Shown: positions 7,075 through 16,948 of the stretch, one piece after another | Numbering within the stretch: the stretch's first letter is position 1 | Layout of the letters: the number at the start of each line of letters is the position of its first letter | Source: Polynucleobacter sp. Tro8-14-1 | Lineage (GTDB): Bacteria > Pseudomonadota > Gammaproteobacteria > Burkholderiales > Burkholderiaceae | Assembly: GCF_018881655.1 (NCBI RefSeq) | Contig: NZ_JACVPX010000005.1 | Coordinates: 1 to 64,000, forward strand | Reading direction: 5' to 3' | DNA length: 64,000 nucleotides | The notes under the pieces: model-generated | What the model was told of the DNA's origin: nothing | Seen by the model: the letters and a program-made list of their open reading frames with translations, nothing else | The model's database searches: none | Translations under genes and position numbers: made by a program

Positions 7075-8095
7075 AATAGATCTTCCCGAAGATTCCATCC
7101 GGCAATATATTGACGCTAAAAGCGCATTTACCGCTTTAGAGCAGGCTAAATTACGGTCGGCAGAGTTTCGTGGAGGAATGGTTTGGAAAACCGTTAAAGG
7201 TAAGGAATATCTGGTGCGCACGACTACTAGGGGCGACCAAACCGGCCTTGGTGCTAAAAGCGCTGAAACAGAAGCCATCTACAACAAATTTACTGCTGGT
7301 AAAGCGCGTGCGGCAGAACTCTCGTCAGGGTTAAAGCAAGCCGCTGTAAAGCATCAGCGACTAAATCGTGCGCTAAGGGTGGGCAGAACACCCAACATCA
7401 TTATTGATATCCTGGTTGGGTTGAGCGATGCTGGCATGTCTGACAAGTTCACCATTATTGGCACTAACGCGCTATATGCCTATGAGACTGCCGCTGGGGT
7501 CCGCCTTAATGAGGCTCATCTGGCAACTCGGGATGTTGACTTGCTATGGGATAACCGTAAAAAATTAAGCTTGTTTACTCAAGAAAATACCCTTGCTGGC
7601 GGTATGCTGGGCTTTCTTCAGAGCATTGATTCAACCTTCACGCTGCGTGATGACCAGCTGTATACCGCTGTTAATAAAGATGGCTATGAGGTTGATATTT
7701 TGCGCCGTATGGGTCAGGGCAGTGATGCTGAGCCTGGTCGCTTTAGTACTCTGGTTGATGATTTTTGGGTAGTAAAAGCGCGTAATGCAGATTGGTTACT
7801 CAGTGCACCCAAATTTAGTGAGGTTATCGTTGGCGTTAATGGCAAGATGGCCCGTATGAATACAGTTGATCCACGTGCTTTTGCTTTATTCAAGCTGTGG
7901 ATGGCTGATCAACCCGATAGAGATCCGGGCAAGCGCATCCGTGATGCTAGTCAGGCCCGTATTGTGGTTGATTTGATTAACAGTCATTTGCCGCAATATA
8001 GCTTTGAGGATATCAAGGTGTTTCCATCAGCCGTTGCCGATAAGATTGCGGTTGATGATACGGGTAACCGGAGAATTGTTAAGCCCCTGAAGTGA
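7055..8095 (+). CDS. nucleotidyltransferase-fold protein (GSU2403/NTP_transf_8-like)
   Basis: FTIIGTNALYAYETAAGVRLNEAHLATRDVDLLWDNR (G..AL...(X)6-D-V-D NTase pattern) and DGYEVDILRRM third-acid region. Confidence 0.72.
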   Translation: MQNNLEIIDLPEDSIRQYIDAKSAFTALEQAKLRSAEFRGGMVWKTVKGKEYLVRTTTRGDQTGLGAKSAETEAIYNKFTAGKARAAELSSGLKQAAVKHQRLNRALRVGRTPNIIIDILVGLSDAGMSDKFTIIGTNALYAYETAAGVRLNEAHLATRDVDLLWDNRKKLSLFTQENTLAGGMLGFLQSIDSTFTLRDDQLYTAVNKDGYEVDILRRMGQGSDAEPGRFSTLVDDFWVVKARNADWLLSAPKFSEVIVGVNGKMARMNTVDPRAFALFKLWMADQPDRDPGKRIRDASQARIVVDLINSHLPQYSFEDIKVFPSAVADKIAVDDTGNRRIVKPLK

Positions 8096-8267
8096 AGTTG
8101 AACGTTTAATTTGAATTAAGCAACGCATTAAAATTGAGGCATACTAATTCTGTATGGCGTAAGTGCTCAACAAGACCCCTCATTGAAAATTCGTCAACAA
8201 AGTGTCAACCTAAGCTGATAAAAACGTGATCCAATGTTGTTTAATATCAACCAAGCCCAATGACTGT

Positions 8268-8348
8268 ATAGGGGAGGCCTTACTGGCAAAGCTGTTAAAC
8301 TGCTTTGTAATCAGTAGGTGGTCTGTTCGAGTCGGACAAGGGGCACCA
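8268..8348 (+). pseudogene. degenerate tRNA-Thr(TGT)-like remnant (3' half intact)
   Basis: TTTGTAATCAGTAGGTGGTCTGTTCGAGTCGGACAAGGGGCACCA: intact T-arm (GTCTG-TTCGAGT-CGGAC), anticodon loop TTTGTAA, encoded CCA; acceptor 5' strand does not pair and ~5 extra nt after the D-arm-like part. Confidence 0.7.
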
Positions 8349-8356
8349 AGTATTTG

Positions 8357-8390
8357 AAAGCTTCTAAGTTAATCGCTTAGAAGCTTTTTT
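8357..8390 (+). terminator. Rho-independent terminator downstream of tRNA remnant
   Basis: AAAGCTTCTAAG-TTAATCG-CTTAGAAGCTTTTTT. Confidence 0.85.
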
Positions 8391-8413
8391 CTTTTTCGGG
8401 TAACCTAATCCCA

Positions 8414-9466
8414 TCAACTTCTAATGATGTCTTGCATAGGCCTCTCAAAAAATCGATAGGTAACGTAAGACAGCAAAAGAATGCCTAGGAGGAATGCTCC
8501 AAAGAAGAGTGAGTCATAGATGGGGATTGCTATGCCGAAGAACTCGAAAATGAGCACCATCAGTAGTTGCAATGGAAAGTGCAGTAAATAGCTCGAATAG
8601 GTCATATTGCCGAATGCTGCAATCATTCCATGATATTTTTTAGGGGCGGAAATATTGATTGTCCCCGCATAAATTAAAAAGGGGACATAGCAAAACAACA
8701 GAATTTTTGAAAAGCTTGTATTGCTAAGGTGGAATATAAAAGGCGCGCATGTAGTCACTACAAACGCAATAAGCAGGGATATCTTTCGATAAGTTGTTCT
8801 CTCAAGGCGGCTATAAAGCGCCGCGGTCATGCCGCCCACATAGAAATAAAGAAGGCAATCAACAATAAAGGACTCGGTCAGGTTGTAATGCTTAATGAAG
8901 GTACATATTAATAGGACTGCAATACTTATAAAAAGACTTGCCCCAAAATAACGAGCGACTAAGAAGAAAAATAAGTAGATTAATACCTCAACTGATATGG
9001 ACCATATGGGTCCATTAAAGCTGAAGCCTTGACCACCCCAATTGCTTGCTAAAAAAAGTTGCGGAATAAAATGACGCCAATCAGTATTGCCATAGACAAA
9101 ACTAGATTCGTGGGATTGTAGGTAGAGGATTTGTAATCCCGCAACCAGTAAGAGGGTTAGTAGATGTAGAGGATAAAGTCGCGAGAAGCGAAGAACAAAA
9201 AAATGCTTTGCATTAAGTGCTTTCTGCTCAATCACTTTGGCGTATTTCCAAAAAAATATAAATCCACTGATGCCCCAAAATATTTGTACGCCAAGGCCAC
9301 CATTGAGATAAACCGGTTTTAGCCAGTCGTAAAAAGGTAGCTGCATTAATGCAAAATTATTTGGCGCTTGGCCTACAAAGGAAAAATGTTGGAAGTGAAA
9401 AATTAAAATAGCTAATGCCGAGAAAAACCTGATGATTTCAAGGCCGTATAGTTTGTTGTTAGGCAA
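8414..9466 (-). CDS. acyltransferase 3 family (OafA/YrhL-like) membrane protein
   Basis: LEIIRFFSALAILIFHFQHF, RFSRLYPLHLLTLL, ~10 TM segments. Confidence 0.9.
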   Translation of the reverse strand: MPNNKLYGLEIIRFFSALAILIFHFQHFSFVGQAPNNFALMQLPFYDWLKPVYLNGGLGVQIFWGISGFIFFWKYAKVIEQKALNAKHFFVLRFSRLYPLHLLTLLLVAGLQILYLQSHESSFVYGNTDWRHFIPQLFLASNWGGQGFSFNGPIWSISVEVLIYLFFFLVARYFGASLFISIAVLLICTFIKHYNLTESFIVDCLLYFYVGGMTAALYSRLERTTYRKISLLIAFVVTTCAPFIFHLSNTSFSKILLFCYVPFLIYAGTINISAPKKYHGMIAAFGNMTYSSYLLHFPLQLLMVLIFEFFGIAIPIYDSLFFGAFLLGILLLSYVTYRFFERPMQDIIRS

Positions 9467-9479
9467 AATGCATCCTTAA

Positions 9480-10808
9480 TTATTGGCGTAGATCTATTTT
9501 TCTTGTCTCTGGTAAATAGAGAAGGGCCACAATAGCAGCGCTTGCTAAAAATACAGTGGGATACCACAGGCCGGCACTATCACTTTGCCAGCGTTGATTT
9601 AACCAGGTCACGATTAAGGGAAGTAGGCCACCAATCCATCCAGCAGCAAGATTATGGGGAAGGGTTGCTGCACTGTTTCTGGTTTTTGCTGGAAAGAGTT
9701 CGGTCAGCATGGCGGTCTGAGGACCAACCACTAAAGCAAGTGCTAGAGATAGGCCAATTAGTAGCATTCCAATCAAAATAAGATTTAGAGAAATTGCTGG
9801 GTTGTTGAGATATTCCGTGCCAATGTTCTTGAGCAGATGAAATGCCGGCAGAATAAAAGCAGCACCCATGAAGAGTCCGCAAATGACTACTGGTTTACGA
9901 CCAATTTTGTCCGATAACCATCCGGCAAAAATAGTGAGCGGAAATAACGCTAAGGTCGCATAAATACTGAATTGGTCTACTAACTCGGGCGCTAGCTTCA
10001 CAGAAGTTTTTAGAAAAATCGTTGTATAGACTTGCACGCAAAAGAAAAGCACTGCCCCTCCCGCAGAGATGCAGAAAAACAGCAAAAACATGCGTTTACG
10101 TGTTTGCGGGTCGCGAAAGTTATTGAGTAGTGGGCTTGTAGATTGTTGATGGGATTTGCTCAGTTCTAAAAACACAGGCGTTTCTTCTAAAGCCATGCGC
10201 GCTTTGAACGCTACGAGTAATAGCGCAATTGAAATCCAAAATGGCACACGCCAGCCCCAAGATTGAAATTCTTCTGGTGATAACTGGCTTCTGAGGAATG
10301 CAATTTGCAAGGTGGAAAACAAGATGCCAAGAGGACCCATGAGTTGGAGGAAGCTAGTCTTAAATCCCCTGTACTCATCACCAGCATGTTCGGTGAGGTA
10401 GACAGCACTGCCGCCGATTTCACCGCCAGCAGAGAGTCCTTGAAGTAGGCGCAGAGCAACCAACAGAATGGGTGCCCAAATACCTACTTGGACATAAGTA
10501 GGTAAAAAGCCAACGCTCACAGTTGCTATCCCCATCAATGCAATGGTGATCATGAAAACCGGTTTACGGCCGATCCGATCGCCCATAGAGCCAAATAGGG
10601 CAGCTCCAATGGGTCTTACTACCATTCCAACGCCAAAAGTCGCCAGGCTCGCTAAAAGGGCTGTATTGGGGTCTGTTGAGGGAAAGAAGAGCGGTGCAAA
10701 AACCACTGCCAAGGTTGCAAATGTCAGGAAGTCATACCACTCTAAAAAGGTTCCAAAACAGGCTGCAATAGCAACTTTTCGATAGGAATGGGAATTCGGA
10801 TATGACAT
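9480..10808 (-). CDS. MFS transporter (metabolite:H+ symporter type)
   Basis: GSMGDRIGRKPVFMITI and GWLSDKIGRKPVVICG MFS motifs, ~12 TM. Confidence 0.92.
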   Translation of the reverse strand: MSYPNSHSYRKVAIAACFGTFLEWYDFLTFATLAVVFAPLFFPSTDPNTALLASLATFGVGMVVRPIGAALFGSMGDRIGRKPVFMITIALMGIATVSVGFLPTYVQVGIWAPILLVALRLLQGLSAGGEIGGSAVYLTEHAGDEYRGFKTSFLQLMGPLGILFSTLQIAFLRSQLSPEEFQSWGWRVPFWISIALLLVAFKARMALEETPVFLELSKSHQQSTSPLLNNFRDPQTRKRMFLLFFCISAGGAVLFFCVQVYTTIFLKTSVKLAPELVDQFSIYATLALFPLTIFAGWLSDKIGRKPVVICGLFMGAAFILPAFHLLKNIGTEYLNNPAISLNLILIGMLLIGLSLALALVVGPQTAMLTELFPAKTRNSAATLPHNLAAGWIGGLLPLIVTWLNQRWQSDSAGLWYPTVFLASAAIVALLYLPETRKIDLRQ

Positions 10809-10852
10809 TAAGTTATTGATTATATTAAGTTTATTTTTGTCTTGGAATATAT

Positions 10853-10921
10853 TTGTTGCATAGCAGCAAAAACTTCTTGATTTGTCATATTCCTTCAGTT
10901 ACAGTTTGATGGTGCAGTGCA
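10853..10921 (+). promoter_or_regulatory. Candidate PhaR-type sites upstream of phasin
   Basis: TTGTTGC-ATA-GCAGCAA (10853-10869) and TGC-AGT-GCA (10913-10921). Confidence 0.4.
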
Positions 10922-11004
10922 ATATTTAAGGTATCTACAGTTTTTCATCTCTTAAATCGTGCGCTTAATTGACTAGTTGTACCACTTAATTTCTGGAGAA
11001 ATAC

Positions 11005-11589
11005 ATGAACCAAGATCAAATCACCTCTAAATTGTCCCAAATTAATAGCAAAGGCCTTGAGGCTACATTTTCTTTGAGCGAAGCTGCTTTGGAAAATGCT
11101 CAAAAATTAGCTGAACTGAACTACGCTGCTTCCAAAGATGTTTTGGTTAATGCTCAAGACGGTATTCAACAAGTTTTGACAGCGAAAGATCCTAAGCAAG
11201 TTGCTGAGATGTTAAATACTGAAACTTTGCAGTCTGCTGGTAACCAAGCTGTTGCTTACCAAAAGAAAGTTAGCAAAGTAATGCGCGATAGCAATAAAGA
11301 ATTTGTAAACGTAGTTGATGCCAGCATCGACCAGTTGCAAGATGGCTTCCAAGATTGGATCAACACTGTTGCTGCTAATGCACCTGCTGGTTCAGAAACT
11401 TTCTTGTCTTCATTCAAGACTGTATACGGTAGCGCATTGCAAGGTTTTGAACAGTTCCGCGCTGCTAGCAAAGAAGCTTTTGCTACTGCAGAAAAAACTG
11501 CTGATCAAGCAATGGAAACTGTACAAGGTCAAATCGCTCAAGTTAAGAAAGTTGCTACACCTGCATCACGTAGCCGTAAATCAGCTTAA
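11005..11589 (+). CDS. phasin family protein
   Basis: Phasin-type helical sequence ANAPAGSETFLSSFKTVYGSALQGFEQFRAASKEAF; basic C-terminus. Confidence 0.88.
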   Translation: MNQDQITSKLSQINSKGLEATFSLSEAALENAQKLAELNYAASKDVLVNAQDGIQQVLTAKDPKQVAEMLNTETLQSAGNQAVAYQKKVSKVMRDSNKEFVNVVDASIDQLQDGFQDWINTVAANAPAGSETFLSSFKTVYGSALQGFEQFRAASKEAFATAEKTADQAMETVQGQIAQVKKVATPASRSRKSA

Positions 11590-11630
11590 TTGCTTACTGA
11601 CTCAGATTATTGATTAAGTAGTCGGTATTA

Positions 11631-11666
11631 AAAAACCCCGTTTGGTGCAAACTAAGCGGGGTTTTT
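11631..11666. terminator. bidirectional terminator between phasin gene and rmuC
   Basis: AAAAACCCCG-TTTGGTGCAAACTAAG-CGGGGTTTTT. Confidence 0.85.
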
Positions 11667-11677
11667 GTTTGTCTACA

Positions 11678-12952
11678 TTATTCGAAATCAGACGAAGACT
11701 CAATCAGGGGCGGAGATAGATTCTTACTGGGCTTCACGCCTAGTTCACGAACCTTTTCGGCTGAGCGGATGAGATTGCCTTTGCCGGTTTTTAATTTATT
11801 GAATGCATCGTGGTAGCTCGTTTGCGCTTGATCGAGACGTTGGCCAAGCTTCTCAAGATCATCTACAAAGCCAACAAACTTATCGTAAAGGTTGCCACAC
11901 TGTTTTGCGATTTCTAATGCATTGCGATTTTGATGATCCTGTCGCCATAGATGGGCAACTGTTCGCAGAGTGGCCATAAGAGTGCTTGGACATACCAACA
12001 CAATATTTTTTGCCAGAGCTTCTTGATATAAGTTGGGTACGGTCTTTAATGCCAGTAAGAATGCAGGCTCTATCGGCACAAACATTAAAACAAAGTCTAC
12101 TGAACCCACTCCATAAAGCGAGCTATAGTTCTTTCCAGATAAGCCTTGGATATGTTGTCGCAAGGACTGAATATGTGCAGCCAACTCTTGCTCAGCAACT
12201 GCAGGGTCAGTAGTTTCAGCATGTCGGGCATAGGCCGTTATGGAGACTTTGCTGTCAACAACCAAGCTTCTGCCTTCTGGCAGCTTAATTACAACGTCAG
12301 GCTGTAGGCGTGAGCCATCAACTTGCGTTTGGGTGTCTTGCACAAGATACTCTTCACCCTTGCGTAAGCCGGAGGACTCAAGGATGGATTCCAATACCAG
12401 CTCACCCCAGTTACCCTGAACCTTAGAGTCTCCTTTTAATGCCTGAGTTAAGGAGCGCGTTTCATCTGACATGCGCAGATTGAGATTAGCCAAGCGCTCG
12501 ATTTCACTTTTGAGAGCATGACGCTCACGAGCTTCATTGCCATAAGAGGTGCTAACTTGCTCTTTAAATTCCGTAAGCTTAGTTTGCAGAGGTTTTAATA
12601 GAGCATCTAGACTAGCAGCATTTTGTTCGGTAAAACGCTTTGACTTGTCTTCTAGAATTTCGTTGGCTAAATTTTTGAACTGATTTGTCAAAGCCTCTTT
12701 AGCTTCATTAAGTGATTCAATTTTGCCTAGACCTTGTTTGCGTTCAGAATCCAACTCTGCCTCTAGGCGAATCGCGTTTTGTAATGCTTGGTCACGTTCG
12801 GTACGCAAGCTGAGCGCTAGAGCAAGATCTGTTTGGGCTTGTAGCTCAACACGAGCAAGGGTGGAGCGTAGGTTTAAGGCATAAACTAAAAGGCCTGCAC
12901 AAACTCCAAATGGCAGGCCAAATAGTAGAAGAGAGCTTAAATCAAAGGTCAC
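11678..12952 (-). CDS. rmuC: DNA recombination protein RmuC
   Basis: RmuC motifs: GNWGELVLESILESSGLRKGEEY, PDVVIKLPEGRSLVVDSKVS. Confidence 0.95.
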   Translation of the reverse strand: MTFDLSSLLLFGLPFGVCAGLLVYALNLRSTLARVELQAQTDLALALSLRTERDQALQNAIRLEAELDSERKQGLGKIESLNEAKEALTNQFKNLANEILEDKSKRFTEQNAASLDALLKPLQTKLTEFKEQVSTSYGNEARERHALKSEIERLANLNLRMSDETRSLTQALKGDSKVQGNWGELVLESILESSGLRKGEEYLVQDTQTQVDGSRLQPDVVIKLPEGRSLVVDSKVSITAYARHAETTDPAVAEQELAAHIQSLRQHIQGLSGKNYSSLYGVGSVDFVLMFVPIEPAFLLALKTVPNLYQEALAKNIVLVCPSTLMATLRTVAHLWRQDHQNRNALEIAKQCGNLYDKFVGFVDDLEKLGQRLDQAQTSYHDAFNKLKTGKGNLIRSAEKVRELGVKPSKNLSPPLIESSSDFE

Positions 12953-12980
12953 AGCTTCAAAGTCTCAGCGAAAAACTTGA

Positions 12981-13289
12981 TTAAGCTTTGACGAGTTTTT
13001 GAAGTTCACCAGACTGGAACATTTCAGTCATGATGTCAGAGCCACCAATAAATTCACCATTGATATAGAGCTGGGGAATCGTTGGCCAATTTGCGAACTC
13101 TTTAATGCCTTGACGAATACCAGCATCTTCCAACACGTTCACGGTATGGAGATTTTCAACACCGCTAGCGCGCAAGATATTGATGGCGTTTCCAGAAAAG
13201 CCACATTGTGGAAACTGCGCAGTTCCCTTCATAAATAGTACAACTGGGTGGCTAGTGACGATTTCTTTAATTTGAGCTTGTGAGTCCAT
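12981..13289 (-). CDS. grxD: Grx4-family monothiol glutaredoxin
   Basis: [39 protein letters not shown]. Confidence 0.95.
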   Translation of the reverse strand: MDSQAQIKEIVTSHPVVLFMKGTAQFPQCGFSGNAINILRASGVENLHTVNVLEDAGIRQGIKEFANWPTIPQLYINGEFIGGSDIMTEMFQSGELQKLVKA

Positions 13290-13395
13290 ATATTCTTTCT
13301 ACTAAGTTTTTACTGAGACAGTCTTATTGCAAGGACAGTTTGAAAATAAGGTTTTATTGATTTTAAGACTTAATGTGAAAAAAGGTTATTTCAAC

Positions 13396-14238
13396 CTATT
13401 TTCTGCCTGAGGCGACACGATAATGGCCGCCTAAATCCAAATGTGTTTGGACATCCTGAAAACCTGCTTGCTGCATGAGGGCTACAACCGCTTCTGATTG
13501 GTCAAATCCATGCTCAACGGCAAGCAGGCCATTGGGACTGAGGTGTTGTTGGGCGCCTGAAATAATGTTTTCTAAGCAGGTCAGTCCGTTGCCATGATCT
13601 GTTAGTGCGGAAATTGGCTCAAAGCGTAGGTCACCTTGACTTAGATGTGAGTCTTGGGATGTGATGTATGGCGGATTACTGAGAATAATATCAAAAGAAG
13701 CACTAGCTTCTATAGCCTCATACCAGCTCCCCTGAAAAAACTGTACTCGAGTCTCAATATTCAATAGCTTGGCATTTATTTTGGCAATTTCTAGTGCTTC
13801 TGTGGATTGATCGGTTGCGGTAAGTTGCGCATTTGGGGCATCATGCGCAATCGCCAAAGCAATGGCACCCGAGCCTGTTCCTAAATCCAGAATTTTGGTC
13901 AGAGCATTTAAACGTTTGATTTCACGCAAACCAATTTCTACTAAGAGCTCAGTCTCGGGGCGCGGTATCAGTACTCCAGGAGCAACATAAAGCTCAATAT
14001 TGTGAAAGCCTCTTTTTCCGATCAGGTATGCAATTGGCTCACCTTGAATTCTCTTGGATTCAAGCGATTTCCACTCATCAAACGCTTTGGCATTGAGCTC
14101 TAGATCATCACGCGACAGCAAGGCAGAGCGTGGAAGTTGGTAATGCTTTTCAAGGATGTAGGCCATCAGAATTTTTGCCTCAGCAGGGGCTAGTGCTGAA
14201 TCGCTCAATAGAGAGCGCAGGCTCAAATCCTTGTTCAC
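13396..14238 (-). CDS. prmC: peptide chain release factor N5-glutamine methyltransferase
   Basis: ILDLGTGSGAIALAIA and NPPY motif, adjacent to prfA. Confidence 0.95.
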   Translation of the reverse strand: MNKDLSLRSLLSDSALAPAEAKILMAYILEKHYQLPRSALLSRDDLELNAKAFDEWKSLESKRIQGEPIAYLIGKRGFHNIELYVAPGVLIPRPETELLVEIGLREIKRLNALTKILDLGTGSGAIALAIAHDAPNAQLTATDQSTEALEIAKINAKLLNIETRVQFFQGSWYEAIEASASFDIILSNPPYITSQDSHLSQGDLRFEPISALTDHGNGLTCLENIISGAQQHLSPNGLLAVEHGFDQSEAVVALMQQAGFQDVQTHLDLGGHYRVASGRK

Positions 14239-14253
14239 AGGTTTCGTTATCGC

Positions 14254-15333
14254 TTAACTATCACCAAGGGCAGCAAGTAACTCTGCTTGATGTTCAGATG
14301 CAAGAGCATTACAAAGATCATCTATATCGCCATCCATCATGGCGTCAATTTTATAAAGCGTGAGATTGATGCGGTGGTCGGTGATGCGGCCTTGTGGGAA
14401 GTTGTAGGTGCGAATGCGATCGCTGCGATCGCCCGATCCAACCAGCGACTTCCTAGTCTGTGCCTCAAGTTGATGTTTCTCGCGCTCTCTAGCATCCATG
14501 ATGCGAGAAACCAATACCTTCATGGCCTGTTCACGATTGCGGTGTTGGCTGCGATCGTCTTGGCACTCAACAACGGTGCCTGTTGGCAGGTGAGTGATAC
14601 GGACTGCAGAATCCGTTTTATTAATATGCTGACCACCAGCACCTGAAGCGCGGAAGGTATCAATTCGCAACTCTGCGGGATTAATTTTGACCGCCTCCAG
14701 TTCATCTGCTTCTGGCATGACTGCCACAGTACAGGCTGATGTATGAATGCGACCCTGTGTTTCGGTTTGTGGAACACGTTGCACACGATGACCACCAGAT
14801 TCAAACTTGAGTCGTGAGTAAACAGACTGTCCAACAAGACGAAGGACCACTTCTTTATATCCACCTAAGTCAGATTCAGCAGCACTGACCATCTCTACTT
14901 TCCAGCCTTGGCGTTCAGCAAAGCGGCTATACATGCGTAGCAGATCACCAGCAAAGAGTGCGCTCTCGTCACCACCAGTGCCCGCACGAATCTCTAAGAA
15001 AACGTTGCGATCATCATTTTCATCTTTAGGAAGCAAGAGCTTTTGTAATGCGCCCTCAAGCGCTTCCATCGTAGCCAAAGCCTGTTTCTGCTCATCATCG
15101 GCAAAGTCCTTCATCTCGGGATCTTTACGCATTTCCTCTGCCGCTTGGGCATCCGCCTCTGCTTGCTTGTAGAGCCCAAACTGCTCTACTACGGTAGCAA
15201 TATCGGAATGTTCACGCGTGAGCTTCCGATAAGCATCCATGTCTTTGGTTGCTTCTTCGGAGGTCAATAAGGAATTAAGTTCGGCTAAGCGCGTATCTAG
15301 GTGGTCTAGCTTAGCCCGCATGCTGGGCTTCAT
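14254..15333 (-). CDS. prfA: peptide chain release factor 1
   Basis: [25 protein letters not shown] (GGQ motif). Confidence 0.97.
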   Translation of the reverse strand: MKPSMRAKLDHLDTRLAELNSLLTSEEATKDMDAYRKLTREHSDIATVVEQFGLYKQAEADAQAAEEMRKDPEMKDFADDEQKQALATMEALEGALQKLLLPKDENDDRNVFLEIRAGTGGDESALFAGDLLRMYSRFAERQGWKVEMVSAAESDLGGYKEVVLRLVGQSVYSRLKFESGGHRVQRVPQTETQGRIHTSACTVAVMPEADELEAVKINPAELRIDTFRASGAGGQHINKTDSAVRITHLPTGTVVECQDDRSQHRNREQAMKVLVSRIMDAREREKHQLEAQTRKSLVGSGDRSDRIRTYNFPQGRITDHRINLTLYKIDAMMDGDIDDLCNALASEHQAELLAALGDS

Positions 15334-16650
15334 CTAATGGTCTTCTGGCTTGGAATGCGAGGCGAATAGTTTGGGTAACAACTTAATCAAGGCGTCACGC
15401 TCAGCGCCATTAGAGTGTTGCAGTGCATGGAGTGAGCCATGCAGAAATTTATTGGTTAGGCCTTGTGCCATGGCATTGAGAACTTCTTGTGGATCATCGC
15501 CACGCATCAAGCGTTTCATTGCACGCTCAAGTTCAAGTTGACGTAAACGTTCACCTTGCTGCTGAATATCCTGAATTAGCGGAACCGCATTACGACCTTG
15601 CATCCAATGCATAAAGTTACCAACACGATCTTCGATGATCGCTTCAGCCTGGCTTACAGCCGCTTGACGTAAGTTGGCACCAGTCTGAATCATCGTTCCT
15701 AAATCATCAACGGTGTAAAGATAGATATCATCCAATCTGGAGATTTCAGGTTCAAAATCCCGCGGCACTGCTAAATCAACCATCACCATCGGCTTATGGC
15801 GACGTTGCTTCAAGGCACTCTCCACCATGCCCAGACCAATGATGGGTAAGGATGAGGCAGTACTAGAAACGATAATGTCGAACTCATGTAGGCGCCCTGG
15901 GAGCTCGGAGAGCTTGAAGGATTCAGCTTCAACGCCTTGCGAGGAAATGGAATCTGCAAGCTCTTGACCGCGCTCTATCGTGCGGTTAGCAATCGCCACA
16001 TTCTTCGGTTTGCGCGCAACAAAATGCGTTGCGCATAAAGTAATCATCTCACCGGCACCAATGAACAAAATCTTTTGATCTGCAATTTTTTCAAAGATAC
16101 GTTCTGAGAGGCGAACAGAGGCTGCAGCCATTGAAATAGAGTGCGCACCGATTTCAGTAGAGCCACGTACTTCTTTAGCGACTGCAAACGTTTTCTGGAA
16201 AAGTTGATTGAGATAGGTTCCCAATACACCAGCATCATTTGCAGTGCGAACCGCATCTTTCATTTGGCCTAAGATTTGTGTCTCACCAATTACCATGGAA
16301 TCTAAGCCACACGCAACTCTGAAGGCATGTCGCACTGCATCTGATTGCGGTAATGAGTAAATGTGAGGCTCAAGACTGCTTGGTGCAAGCTGTTGAGTTT
16401 TGGCTAACCAATCGAAAGTAGCTTCATGCAAAAGACCTGCGGCGCTGGCATCATTTGCGGCGCAGTAGACCTCAGTGCGGTTGCAGGTTGACAAAATCGT
16501 AGCTTCGGGAAGCCCGGCCTGATTCGCGCCAACTAAATGTTGGCGAAGATCGTGCAACGCTTCTTGAAGAAATTCAGGGTCAAAGGCGACCTTTTCCCGA
16601 ATGGCGACCGGCGCTGTGTGATGATTGATGCCGAGTGTCAACAACTTCAT
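15334..16650 (-). CDS. hemA: glutamyl-tRNA reductase
   Basis: [27 protein letters not shown]. Confidence 0.97.
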   Translation of the reverse strand: MKLLTLGINHHTAPVAIREKVAFDPEFLQEALHDLRQHLVGANQAGLPEATILSTCNRTEVYCAANDASAAGLLHEATFDWLAKTQQLAPSSLEPHIYSLPQSDAVRHAFRVACGLDSMVIGETQILGQMKDAVRTANDAGVLGTYLNQLFQKTFAVAKEVRGSTEIGAHSISMAAASVRLSERIFEKIADQKILFIGAGEMITLCATHFVARKPKNVAIANRTIERGQELADSISSQGVEAESFKLSELPGRLHEFDIIVSSTASSLPIIGLGMVESALKQRRHKPMVMVDLAVPRDFEPEISRLDDIYLYTVDDLGTMIQTGANLRQAAVSQAEAIIEDRVGNFMHWMQGRNAVPLIQDIQQQGERLRQLELERAMKRLMRGDDPQEVLNAMAQGLTNKFLHGSLHALQHSNGAERDALIKLLPKLFASHSKPEDH

Positions 16651-16651
16651 A

Positions 16652-16948
16652 ATGGCAATTATAGATTTGATGGCAGCATTAATGGGGGTATCAATGGGGT
16701 TTTTGGCTTTTCTGGTGATTGGGGGTGTTTCTGGGGTGTCAGCCTGGATTTTTTACCCCGGAGCTTCTGATGGGGTTAAGCCCGGCAGGATTCTGATGGC
16801 CTTCTTACTGGGGTCTATTGCAGCGGCTGCTAGCTCGTATGCAGGGCAATACTGGGATCTTTTTCAATCCGGGCAAATCTTAGAGTGGGCCAGCGCTATT
16901 TTTGCTGCCTGTGCGGTGGGGTGTGTTTTTACTGCTTTAGCTAAATAA
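16652..16948 (+). CDS. small membrane protein (98 aa)
   Basis: ORF-track frame 16625-16948 trimmed to ATG at 16652; three hydrophobic segments; head-to-head with hemA. Confidence 0.6.
   Translation: MAIIDLMAALMGVSMGFLAFLVIGGVSGVSAWIFYPGASDGVKPGRILMAFLLGSIAAAASSYAGQYWDLFQSGQILEWASAIFAACAVGCVFTALAK

Noticed and set aside
7030-7278. Minus ORF 7030-7278
   Set aside because: Antisense to the NTase gene start; composition like a shadow ORF.
13999-15172. Many 60-130 aa ORFs antisense to core genes (e.g. 14287-14646, 14520-14864, 14933-15172)
   Set aside because: Shadow ORFs of prfA/prmC; the same reasoning applies to the other antisense ORFs across trp, bio, dcw and secA genes.
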